DNA of 64,000 bases, from positions 62,001-126,000 of the forward strand of contig CAZYAN010000001.1 of the NCBI GenBank assembly GCA_964645585.1. The letters run 5' to 3'. Source of the DNA: DATGSL01 sp964645585. Lineage in GTDB: Bacteria; Verrucomicrobiota; Verrucomicrobiia; Opitutales; T3Sed10-336. Both the position numbers and the translations under genes were made by a program. The notes under the pieces were generated by a model. That model saw only the letters and a program-made list of their open reading frames with translations. It did not search any database and was not told where the DNA came from. Below are positions 1 through 8,115 of the stretch, one piece after another (position 1 is the stretch's first letter; the number at the start of each line of letters is the position of its first letter).

Positions 1-1734
1 CTTGAGATTTCGGCGAATTCCCCGCTTTTGGACGGGCGGGCGCGAACGACGCTCGTCGTCTTTCGTGCGAACACCTTTGGTGTTGGCCGAATCGTCAATT
101 CAGCGTTTTCCAGCCTGAATCCCGACGATCCGGAAGCTCCGGCTATTTATTCAGTGCACGGCCTGTTTGCGAATACCGGAGGGGTTCTGCGTCTTCAAAA
201 TCGAAACGCGTCCGCGGGATCCGAATCTCTATCGACCCAGAACGGCGCGATCGCGGAAGGCAATTTTTATGTGGGTGCTAACCTCTGGCTCGACGACGGT
301 TACTCCGTAGTCAGTGTGCGTGACGCAAACGATCAGCGGTTTGTCAGCCAAACCGAGGGGCCGGGCGCCGATGCTGTCCCGACCGGACATATTTGGACAC
401 GAGTTGGTGCAAACGGAAGTTATGAGACTCCGGAAGCCGCGGACTTCTTTGACGGGGACGTCGCGGCTGTTCTTGTATATAATCGCGCGCTGGATCCCTT
501 GGAATTGGAAGCCATGGAGGAGTACCTGCGGGGACTTTACCTGACAGGAGAAGTCGCACCGTCGGAGGTTAATAATCCCGCGGTGACCGATGGCCTTGTT
601 GTTCATCTCAATTCCTCGAACGTGCAGGCGACCGGGAGCGTGATCGAGCAAGTGTTCGACACCTCTGGATACAATAACCACGCGGTGAGTCAGATGGTCG
701 GTGAGGCCGTTGTTCGGCCCGCGCCGCTGTTATCCTCGAGTTCGACACCTTCTGGACGGGCGGCGCTGCTCTTCAACGGGGCGGATCAGTATCTTCAGAT
801 AAGCGCGAATCCGACCGACTTTGACGGGAACGGAAAAACCTCCCTGGTTGTTTTTCGGGTGAACGAGCCAGGAAATGGACGACTGATTAACTCCGCCTAT
901 TCCACGCTCGATCCGAGCAATCCGAATGCTCCAGCGCGGTATTCGGTTCATTCGATTTTCTCCCGCCCTGTCGGAGACGTGCGTATCCAGAACCGGACGC
1001 TGACGGGCGGAGCAATCAGCACTTCCACGGAGTCCGGCGTGGTGGACACGGAGAACTTCTTTATCGGAGGAAATATTTGGCTGCCGACCGGTGAACAGGT
1101 CGCGCTGGCACGGAACGCGGCTGGTGAGCGATTTGTCACGCAAGGCGACGGTGCGACAGGAATCCCGACGGGGCATCTTTGGACGCGGATCGGCGCGAAT
1201 TCGGCCGCCAATTCAGAAACGCTTATAGATTTCTTCAATGGCGAGATTGCCGCGGTCGTTGTTTATAATCGGGCGCTTGAGCCTGACGAACTCCTGCAGG
1301 TCGAGGAGTATCTCCAAAGCCGCTACCTTGAGTCGTCAGGCGGTCTTTCTTATCAGGACTGGCTGGCGGAATACATCCTCCCGGGCGATCAATTGGCACC
1401 CGAGGACAATCCAGCTGGCGACGGAGTGCCGAATCTTGTGAAGTACGCGCTGGGAATGGATCCGACTGTGGCGGACCGGACGGGCCTGCCGACCATTAGC
1501 CTGGAATCAGTGAACAGTGATGAGTATCTCGAGATCCGGGTGGAGCGCAATGCGAGCGCCACGGAAGTCGAGCTTGTGCCTGAGGTCAGTTCCGACCTGG
1601 TGGAATGGCATTCGGGAAGTGAGCATGTGGAGATCCTTGTTGACGATCCGGGGATTCTGCACGCTCGCGATCGACAGCCCCTTGGGTCAGCCGGGCGGCG
1701 CTTTATGCGCATCAATGTTCTAAGCCAAGAATAG
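1..1734 (+). CDS. LamG-repeat secreted protein, 5' partial
   Basis: The reading frame is open to the first base, so the N-terminus lies outside the window; the first in-window start-like codon (TTG at 28) falls inside a domain and is not the true start. Two concanavalin A/LamG-like repeats are visible, each ending in a strand of the type 'VLVYNRALDPLELEAMEEYL'. They match closely: ISANSPLLDGRARTTLVVF in the first, ISANPTDFDGNGKTSLVVF in the second. A C-terminal module follows, with GDGVPNLVKYALGMDP, then a beta-rich tail containing SSDLVEWHSG and RRFMRI, typical of secreted verrucomicrobial proteins. LamG domains usually bind carbohydrate or protein; no catalytic motif is seen. A pseudopilin gene follows 37 bp downstream, the same arrangement as at 8116-11608. 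Family assignment is firm; the ligand is unknown. Confidence 0.8.
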   Translation, partial: LEISANSPLLDGRARTTLVVFRANTFGVGRIVNSAFSSLNPDDPEAPAIYSVHGLFANTGGVLRLQNRNASAGSESLSTQNGAIAEGNFYVGANLWLDDGYSVVSVRDANDQRFVSQTEGPGADAVPTGHIWTRVGANGSYETPEAADFFDGDVAAVLVYNRALDPLELEAMEEYLRGLYLTGEVAPSEVNNPAVTDGLVVHLNSSNVQATGSVIEQVFDTSGYNNHAVSQMVGEAVVRPAPLLSSSSTPSGRAALLFNGADQYLQISANPTDFDGNGKTSLVVFRVNEPGNGRLINSAYSTLDPSNPNAPARYSVHSIFSRPVGDVRIQNRTLTGGAISTSTESGVVDTENFFIGGNIWLPTGEQVALARNAAGERFVTQGDGATGIPTGHLWTRIGANSAANSETLIDFFNGEIAAVVVYNRALEPDELLQVEEYLQSRYLESSGGLSYQDWLAEYILPGDQLAPEDNPAGDGVPNLVKYALGMDPTVADRTGLPTISLESVNSDEYLEIRVERNASATEVELVPEVSSDLVEWHSGSEHVEILVDDPGILHARDRQPLGSAGRRFMRINVLSQE

Positions 1735-1771
1735 GTAACGTAAAGGTGAAGGACCTTTTGAAGCTAATCTT

Positions 1772-2461
1772 ATGAAATCAAATTTGAGGAGAGGATTCAC
1801 CCTCATCGAACTGCTGACGGTTATCGCGATTATAGGGATTCTCGCAGCGATCTTGATTCCCGTCGTCGGTCAAGTAAGAAAGTCCGCCCGGAGTGCAAAC
1901 TGCCAAAGCAATTTGCGTCAAATCGGCGTGGCCATCCACAGTTACACGGCGGACAACGATGACAGAATGCCGGGGCCGTCGTACGTGTTGGTGGGGGCGA
2001 CATTAAATCATCATCTTCCGGCCCAGCTGGCGAGGTATATGGGAATCAACGAGTCCGGTGATGATGATATGCGGCACGACATATTTATTTGTCCGGGTTA
2101 CGCGTCTGTTGTTGATGTGGCCTCCTTGGAAAATCCCAGGTCCTACCGCACCAATGACAGTCAGCGTGTTGCGACGGGCGCATACGGGGCCACCAGCCTT
2201 TTGTGGCCGCTGGGAAGAGCTTATCCCGGCGGAGGCCACATTTACCCGCACACCCTGCCGAACCTGACGAAGTCTCTGTCTCCAAGCCAGATCTGGCTGA
2301 TTACTGACGTCGAAGGGCGGATTGACCCGTTGGGTGAAGGAAATTCATCCCAATATGCCCCGCGCGAGCCTGTTCACGGTTCAAGCAGGAACTATCTCTT
2401 TTTGGATGGAAGCGTGCGCGCTTTGAACTCCGCGGAACATGCGTATCAAGATGGCTGGTAA
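1772..2461 (+). CDS. Type II secretion/type IV pilin-like pseudopilin (H-X9-DG type)
   Basis: 229 residues. The N-terminus is a class III prepilin signal: basic leader, then [19 protein letters not shown] with the conserved Glu at position 5 of the mature chain, forming the single hydrophobic helix. Prepilin peptidase should cleave after the Gly and methylate the Phe. The C-terminal half carries an 'H....[12 protein letters not shown]' motif (H-X9-DG), the hallmark of a pseudopilin family greatly expanded in Planctomycetes, Verrucomicrobia and Lentisphaerae. The start has a ribosome site (aaggtgaagga) just upstream. It follows a LamG protein and precedes a BNR protein. It may display or secrete its LamG neighbour, which is an inference from gene order only. 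Confidence 0.9.
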   Translation: MKSNLRRGFTLIELLTVIAIIGILAAILIPVVGQVRKSARSANCQSNLRQIGVAIHSYTADNDDRMPGPSYVLVGATLNHHLPAQLARYMGINESGDDDMRHDIFICPGYASVVDVASLENPRSYRTNDSQRVATGAYGATSLLWPLGRAYPGGGHIYPHTLPNLTKSLSPSQIWLITDVEGRIDPLGEGNSSQYAPREPVHGSSRNYLFLDGSVRALNSAEHAYQDGW

Positions 2462-2510
2462 ACACGTTTGGGCAGGATTTGGGATCTCTCCCTGATCCGT
2501 AGAATCGACC

Positions 2511-4727
2511 ATGGATCTAAAGAATAGCATTCGCAACCTGTCGGCTCTCGCCTGTTTTGTAGGCTTTAGCTTACCTGTTCAAGGCGTGTCTGACGGCGTT
2601 TCTCCGATATCGGCAGGATGCGAAGGCATGCCGATGGTCGATATGGCTGATCCCGAAGATCCGCGTCGCACAATTGTCGATTATGTGCCGGGTGCGTACC
2701 TGGGGCAGCCCGATTCGGTGTTAATGGACGATGGGCGAACGATCTTCGCTGTGTACCCCTTGGGACACGCGGCGGGAGCAACAGTCCTCAAGAAGAGCGA
2801 AGACGGAGGACGAACTTGGAGTGATCGGCTTCCGGTTCCCGAGGATTGGGCTCGGACGAAGGAGGTGCCGACCATTCATCGTCTCCATGATGCGGACGGA
2901 GTTGAGCGCCTTATCGTCTTTCAAAATTTTGAGCGTGAGCAACTGTCCCAGGCGATCTCGGAAGACGGGGGCGCTACCTGGACCGCCTTCGCGCCGAACG
3001 GAATCGCGGGCCATGTCGCGCCGAATACCGTGGTGCCGCTCGGCCCAGCCGGACGCTATCTAACCGTTGTTCAGTTTGGCGGCGAAATTTTTCGTTATAT
3101 AACGAACGACGGCGGACGGACTTGGGGAGGCCGGAGCCGTATCGCGAGTTATCCGGGAGCGCGATTGACGGAGCCGGCGGCTTTTTGGTCTCCCGACAAA
3201 AGTCAGATCGCGGTGCTTATTCGGGAAAACACGCGGAATTATAATTCGATGCTGGTTGTGAGTCATGATCGCGGCGAGACGTGGTCATCGCCGGTCGAAG
3301 TATCACGATGTTTGACCGGTGATCGGCATATGCCGCGTTATGCGCCGGACGGCCGCCTGGTTATCGCGTTTCGAGATAAGGTCGAGGGAAGTCCGACGTT
3401 TGGTGATTTTCTGTTATGGGTGGGGACCTATGAGGACGTTCTTCAGGGGGGAAACGGCGCCTATCGTGTTCGTTTAGTCGAGAATCTTAGAAAGTCCGGC
3501 GATACCGGGTATGCGGGCCTTGAGCTTTTGCCGAACGGGGAGTTTGTCGCGACGACGTACGCGCCTTTACAAAAAGGGGAGCGGCCCGCGGTGATCAGTA
3601 TACGATTTCGAATGGAGGAGTTGGACGCTCTGGCAAAGAGCGGCCCACCGGCCTTTTTGTCGGATGCCCCGTTTTTCGAAGTACAAGAGCTTTTTCCGGG
3701 CGAGCGTTTTCCCAATGTAACCGTCGCGACGGATGGCTCGATATTGGCATTTAAAACAAACGACGCTCCGGCCCGACTGCGTCGAAGTGTCGATGGAGGC
3801 AAAACCTGGAGCGATATCATCGAGATGGGAGATATCGGAATGGGCGCTGCGGTCGTTGATGAGAATACGGGGGATGTCTTGGCCCTGCTGTATCACGAAC
3901 AAGGTCGCGGTTATGGCTCAAAGTTTCATCCGGTTTCGAAGATTTATCGCAGTCAGGATCACGGGGTAACTTGGACGATTGAGGATGTCGTATTGCATCC
4001 GGATGCCTGGGGCCGAATCGGTGTTACCCAAGGGTCCGAATCCGGAATCACCCTTCGCCGCGGACCGCATCGAGGGCGCCTACTGGCCGCGGCACGAGTG
4101 TTTGGCCTGGAAGGGGAAAACCATTCCGATACTTGGAACTATTCCTACAGCACGGCCATTTACAGTGATGATGGAGGACGGAGCTGGCGGACGAGCGATC
4201 CCTTTCCTGTTTTAGGTACGGGCGAAGGGGCGCTGGCTGAACTCTCGGATGGACGAATTTATTATAATTCCCGGTCTCATACGGCTACGGATGCGATGCG
4301 CCGGATCGCGTTCAGTGAAGATGGCGGCGTTACTTGGCTGAATTCGAGAAGGAGTGACACGCTTCCTGACGGCATGCGCGGGACGCCTTATGGCTGTATG
4401 GCCGGCCTGGTCCGTCTGCCGGGCGAAAGCGAGGATGTTCTGCTATACAGCAATCTGGATTCGGCGGAAGGATATGATCTTTCGCGGGGCCGGAGGAATA
4501 TCACGGTTTGGGCGAGTTTCGACGGAGGCGAGACATGGCCGGTGAAGCGGCTGATTTATGGCGGCCCGAGCGCCTACTCCTCGTTGGCCGCCGGGCGTCC
4601 CGGTACGCCGGGCGAAGGTATGATCTACCTGATGTTCGAAGGTGGCGACGAAGGACAATATTCCGCCATCCAGATGGCGCGCTTCAATCTGGCGTGGCTC
4701 ACCGGCGGAACCGATCGGGTTAACTGA
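2511..4727 (+). CDS. Secreted BNR/Asp-box sialidase-like protein
   Basis: 738 residues with an N-terminal signal peptide (hydrophobic stretch to about residue 27). At least nine Asp-box motifs of the form S-x-D-x-G-x-T-W are visible, among them SEDGGRTWSD, SEDGGATWTAF, SHDRGETWSS, SVDGGKTWSD, SQDHGVTWTI, SDDGGRSWRT and SEDGGVTWLN. This many suggests two six-bladed propellers in tandem. Asp boxes are structural, so they support the sialidase/neuraminidase fold but not the activity; I cannot find a clear FRIP motif or arginine triad. It likely acts outside the cytoplasm on glycans. It lies 49 bp after a pseudopilin gene and 44 bp before another LamG/BNR gene on the same strand, consistent with one transcription unit. 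Confidence 0.8.
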   Translation: MDLKNSIRNLSALACFVGFSLPVQGVSDGVSPISAGCEGMPMVDMADPEDPRRTIVDYVPGAYLGQPDSVLMDDGRTIFAVYPLGHAAGATVLKKSEDGGRTWSDRLPVPEDWARTKEVPTIHRLHDADGVERLIVFQNFEREQLSQAISEDGGATWTAFAPNGIAGHVAPNTVVPLGPAGRYLTVVQFGGEIFRYITNDGGRTWGGRSRIASYPGARLTEPAAFWSPDKSQIAVLIRENTRNYNSMLVVSHDRGETWSSPVEVSRCLTGDRHMPRYAPDGRLVIAFRDKVEGSPTFGDFLLWVGTYEDVLQGGNGAYRVRLVENLRKSGDTGYAGLELLPNGEFVATTYAPLQKGERPAVISIRFRMEELDALAKSGPPAFLSDAPFFEVQELFPGERFPNVTVATDGSILAFKTNDAPARLRRSVDGGKTWSDIIEMGDIGMGAAVVDENTGDVLALLYHEQGRGYGSKFHPVSKIYRSQDHGVTWTIEDVVLHPDAWGRIGVTQGSESGITLRRGPHRGRLLAAARVFGLEGENHSDTWNYSYSTAIYSDDGGRSWRTSDPFPVLGTGEGALAELSDGRIYYNSRSHTATDAMRRIAFSEDGGVTWLNSRRSDTLPDGMRGTPYGCMAGLVRLPGESEDVLLYSNLDSAEGYDLSRGRRNITVWASFDGGETWPVKRLIYGGPSAYSSLAAGRPGTPGEGMIYLMFEGGDEGQYSAIQMARFNLAWLTGGTDRVN

Positions 4728-4771
4728 AAGTTGGCGGATAAATGAATCTTTTGGATCGATACATATAAACC

Positions 4772-6697
4772 ATGGTGACCCAGCACACAGAGCCCGCATT
4801 GGTGAATACGAATGCGGGTGAGCACGGAGACGTTTTGAGGAGACGGCGGGGTCCGCGCATCCCGGCTCTGCTCGGAACGCTGCTGGCAGTGCTGATGGGA
4901 ACCGCCTCGTTGGCGGGAGCGCAAAATGGCGGCCTTCCGCCGGACGCCTTGGTTTGGCTGCGGGCGGATGCTGGGGTTTATCGCGAAACGGCCGGTGCAA
5001 AACCTGCGCGAAATGGAGATCAGGTGGCGGTTTGGCGGAATCAGGCCGCGTCCGGCATTGGAGACGCGTTTGCTGGCGGACGGAAGACTGCGCCGCGGCT
5101 GATCGCGGATGGGGGAGCTACGTTTTTGCGTTTCACGGAAGCCGGTGAGTTCATGCGCATCAAGCATGAAGAACGTCTCGATCCGCGCGACGGCGCTTAC
5201 ACGGTCGTCGCGGTCATTCGGAAGACCGGGAACGGCGGAATTCTTGCAAAAGGGAACCTGGCAAAATCTTCTGAGTCGGGCTTTAACCTCTTCGCGGGAA
5301 GTGCTGGAGGAGGGTCGTCCATTCGCGTGCGAGCCAGCGTTGGGGGGACGGGAGGACGCGACCGCGCGGGTCAGCATCAAACGATTCCAGTCACAGACCG
5401 CGGCATTCTCATGGCCCGATTCACCGGCGGACATGCGATTGGATATTGGAACAACTCGCGGAACGGCTGGGTGGAAGGCGGCGCGGGAACGGGGGACAAG
5501 CATTACGATGGGGCCGTCGCGTCCAAAAGCGATTTGCTGATTGGAAGCTATATGGAAGCGGCCGGAGTCGGGAGCGTCGAGATTTCGGAGATTCTTATCT
5601 ACGGGCGGGAACTGACCCTTGCGGAGCAGGAAGATGTTCTGCTGTATTTGAGTCGCAAATACGCGATCGCGATCGACAGTATGGACACCCGTTTTCAGTC
5701 AACGCTCGCGGATCGGGAACCGGCAGTGCTGCGGTCCGATTTTATTTATCGAGAGTCCCCGGCACCGTTTGCACACGCTTCGACGGTGGCGGAAACACCG
5801 GACGGAATCGTTGCGGCCTGGTTTAGCGGGACGCGTGAAGGGCGGGCGGATGTTGGCATTTGGTCGGCGAGGTTCGACGGGCAAAACTGGTCAACGCCGG
5901 TCGAGATCGCTGACGGGAGGCGGGACGATGGCGACTATCCGTGCTGGAACCCGGTACTTTTTCAAATGCCGGACGGCCCGCTGGTGCTCTTTTACAAGAC
6001 CGGGCATCTCGGCGAAGGCTGGCGGGGAATGGTCCGAACATCAGATGACGCCGGGCGAACCTGGTCGGAACCGCTGCGTCTTCCACAAGGGATCCTGGGC
6101 CCGGCGAAGAATAAGCCGGTGCTGCTGGCAAACGGCGATCTTCTTTGTCCGCATCCGACGATGCACCGGGCTGTCGGGGCGGCGCATCAGCCGGACGTGC
6201 GGAAATGGAAGTGGGTCAGGGACGACCGGTTGAACGACGGGCGAAATATCCCCGTCATGCAGCCGAGTCTCTTGAAGTATCCGGATGGGCGGCTGCGCGT
6301 TTTGTGTCGCTCGCGCTCGGAGGAGCGGCGCGTGGTAGAAGCCTGGTCGGCCGACGGGGGAGCGAGCTGGAGTGATCGGCGGGTTACCGCGCTTCCGAAC
6401 AATAACGCCGGTATTGATTCGGTGCTCCTCGAAGACGGGCGCATCCTGATCGTGTACAATCCGACGACGGATCACTCCCGATCAAAGCGATACCCGCTTC
6501 GGGTCAGCGTATCGGACGATGGTGAAAAATGGACCACAGTGGTCGATCTTGAGACTGGCCCGGGAGAGTTTTCGTATCCTGCGATTATTCAGACCTCCGA
6601 CGGGCTTGTTCATATCACCTACACGTGGCGAACCGAGAAGATCAAGCACGTCGTTTTGGCTCCCGAAAAGATACTTGGAGAGAAGTCCGCGTCATGA
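4772..6697 (+). CDS. LamG domain plus BNR_2 sialidase-family protein
   Basis: 641 residues. A long polar leader with RRRRGPR precedes a hydrophobic signal segment (about residues 34-50, ending SLAGAQ). Residues about 55-295 form a LamG-like domain ending 'ILIYGRELTLAEQEDVLLYL'. Residues about 320-640 form a BNR_2 (sialidase superfamily) propeller with PFAHASTVAETPDG, AAWFSGTREGRADVG, YPCWNPVLFQMPDGP, MVRTSDDAGRTWSEP, GPAKNKPVLLANGDLLCP and a C-terminal PAIIQTSDGLVHITYTW. This is a widespread family of putative secreted glycosidases whose substrates are mostly untested. The domain order suggests LamG-mediated targeting of the catalytic propeller. Start chosen at ATG 4772; a start nearer the hydrophobic segment is possible. 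Confidence 0.82.
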   Translation: MVTQHTEPALVNTNAGEHGDVLRRRRGPRIPALLGTLLAVLMGTASLAGAQNGGLPPDALVWLRADAGVYRETAGAKPARNGDQVAVWRNQAASGIGDAFAGGRKTAPRLIADGGATFLRFTEAGEFMRIKHEERLDPRDGAYTVVAVIRKTGNGGILAKGNLAKSSESGFNLFAGSAGGGSSIRVRASVGGTGGRDRAGQHQTIPVTDRGILMARFTGGHAIGYWNNSRNGWVEGGAGTGDKHYDGAVASKSDLLIGSYMEAAGVGSVEISEILIYGRELTLAEQEDVLLYLSRKYAIAIDSMDTRFQSTLADREPAVLRSDFIYRESPAPFAHASTVAETPDGIVAAWFSGTREGRADVGIWSARFDGQNWSTPVEIADGRRDDGDYPCWNPVLFQMPDGPLVLFYKTGHLGEGWRGMVRTSDDAGRTWSEPLRLPQGILGPAKNKPVLLANGDLLCPHPTMHRAVGAAHQPDVRKWKWVRDDRLNDGRNIPVMQPSLLKYPDGRLRVLCRSRSEERRVVEAWSADGGASWSDRRVTALPNNNAGIDSVLLEDGRILIVYNPTTDHSRSKRYPLRVSVSDDGEKWTTVVDLETGPGEFSYPAIIQTSDGLVHITYTWRTEKIKHVVLAPEKILGEKSAS

Positions 6698-6734
6698 TTC
6701 CGAACGCGGGTCCGAGACATCCTTAGTATTACGA

Positions 6735-7922
6735 ATGAGATTTATACACATGATGAAACATCTTGCCGATACAGTGAAACCTGCTTGTCTCCTTTTTGCG
6801 ATGCTCGCTCCCGTGACCGTCAATCTCGTTGCGTCCGAAGAATCGGGGATTGAGCATGGGGTTGTCTACCAGGAGCCTGGACGATTTGGCGGCTGGCCGG
6901 CCAATCACGGCATTTGGGTCTGGGAGGATGAAATTCTGGTCGGCTTCGGAGCGCCGCATTACAAGGATCAGGGCCCGAACCGGCACGCGACCGATCCGGC
7001 CAAGCCGGAAGAGCATTTGCTGGCGCGGAGTCTTGACGGCGGCAAAACCTGGACGATTGAGAACCCGGCGGAGAAAGGGAAGCTGCTTCCGCGGGGCGAA
7101 ATGCTTTTCGGGACGCCGCTGCCCGGTGTGGAGCTTCCGGAGATCGGGCAGCTGACCTCGCCGATTGATTTTTCGCATCCCGATCTGGCGATGACGTTCC
7201 GGATGCAGGACCACCGGGGCGGCGGCGTTTCCCGGTTTTATTATTCGTATGACCGGGGGCACACCTGGGAAGGTCCGTTCGCGCTGCCGCTTTTTGATAC
7301 GCCGGGCATCGCGGCGCGAAGCGACTATATCATTGAATCGAGCGACACCTGCTACCTGTTTTTGACGGCTGGAAAGTCGGATGGACAGGAAGGCCGGACG
7401 CTTGCGGTCAAGACCTCCGACGGCGGATTGACCTGGGAGTTTCTCTCCTGGATCGGGGACGAGCCGGAAGGGTTTCGCATCATGCCGGCGACGGTGGAGC
7501 TGCCGAACGGGGATTTTCTGACGGCGACGCGCAGCCGGGACGGTCAGAACCGGCGGCTCGAATTGTACCGGTCCTCGGACAGAGGGCGGAGCTGGACGCT
7601 GCAAAATCCGTCGGTGGCCAAGACGGGCCGCGGGAATCCGGCGAGTCTGACCAAGCTGCGGGACGGCCGGCTGGCACTTGTTTACGGATACCGGGCCGCG
7701 CCGTACGGGATGCGGGCGCGGGTCAGCAAGGATGGGGGCGAGAGCTGGAGCGAAGAGATTATTTTGCGCGATGACGCCGCCGGCTGGGACCTTGGGTATC
7801 CGCGGTCGGTTCAGCGAGCGGACGGTAAGATTGTCTCGGTCTATTATTACTTTGATGAGGAAACCGGACCGGAGCGTTATATCGCGGCAACCATCTGGGA
7901 TCCGGATATAGCAAAATTCTAG
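6735..7922 (+). CDS. Secreted BNR-repeat glycosidase-like protein
   Basis: 395 residues from ATG 6735; ATG 6750 or 6753 would fit the signal peptide equally well. The frame is open further upstream but overlaps the previous gene, so those starts were rejected. A signal peptide is followed by a sialidase-like propeller: GWPANHGIWVWEDEILVGF, RSLDGGKTWTIENP, SYDRGHTWEGP, TSDGGLTWEF, SSDRGRSWTLQ and SKDGGESWSEE. Five to six Asp boxes fit a single six-bladed propeller. The opening block with 'NHGIW' and 'APHYKDQGPNRH' is shared by a family of uncharacterised planctomycete and verrucomicrobial BNR proteins. Third BNR gene in a row in this locus. Sialidase activity is not established. Confidence 0.78.
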   Translation: MRFIHMMKHLADTVKPACLLFAMLAPVTVNLVASEESGIEHGVVYQEPGRFGGWPANHGIWVWEDEILVGFGAPHYKDQGPNRHATDPAKPEEHLLARSLDGGKTWTIENPAEKGKLLPRGEMLFGTPLPGVELPEIGQLTSPIDFSHPDLAMTFRMQDHRGGGVSRFYYSYDRGHTWEGPFALPLFDTPGIAARSDYIIESSDTCYLFLTAGKSDGQEGRTLAVKTSDGGLTWEFLSWIGDEPEGFRIMPATVELPNGDFLTATRSRDGQNRRLELYRSSDRGRSWTLQNPSVAKTGRGNPASLTKLRDGRLALVYGYRAAPYGMRARVSKDGGESWSEEIILRDDAAGWDLGYPRSVQRADGKIVSVYYYFDEETGPERYIAATIWDPDIAKF

Positions 7923-8115
7923 GTGAGCAAGGAGCCACGGAAACAGCACATTTTCAGTTCAGTCCGATGAATGACTTCTTCTCCAATTTTTTCAGTGCAA
8001 CAACGATGTAGCAATCCGCGCACCTCCACGGGGCTGCCGGGCGGATCGCCCCGCATCGCTGTCAATTGAAGCAGAAACTGCAGAGAAAAACCCAAAAACG
8101 AAAGAGAACGAATCA

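Noticed and set aside
2511..7922. Assignment of true sialidase (nan) genes
   Set aside because: Asp boxes alone are structural and occur in many propellers; I could not identify the catalytic arginine triad or FRIP motif.
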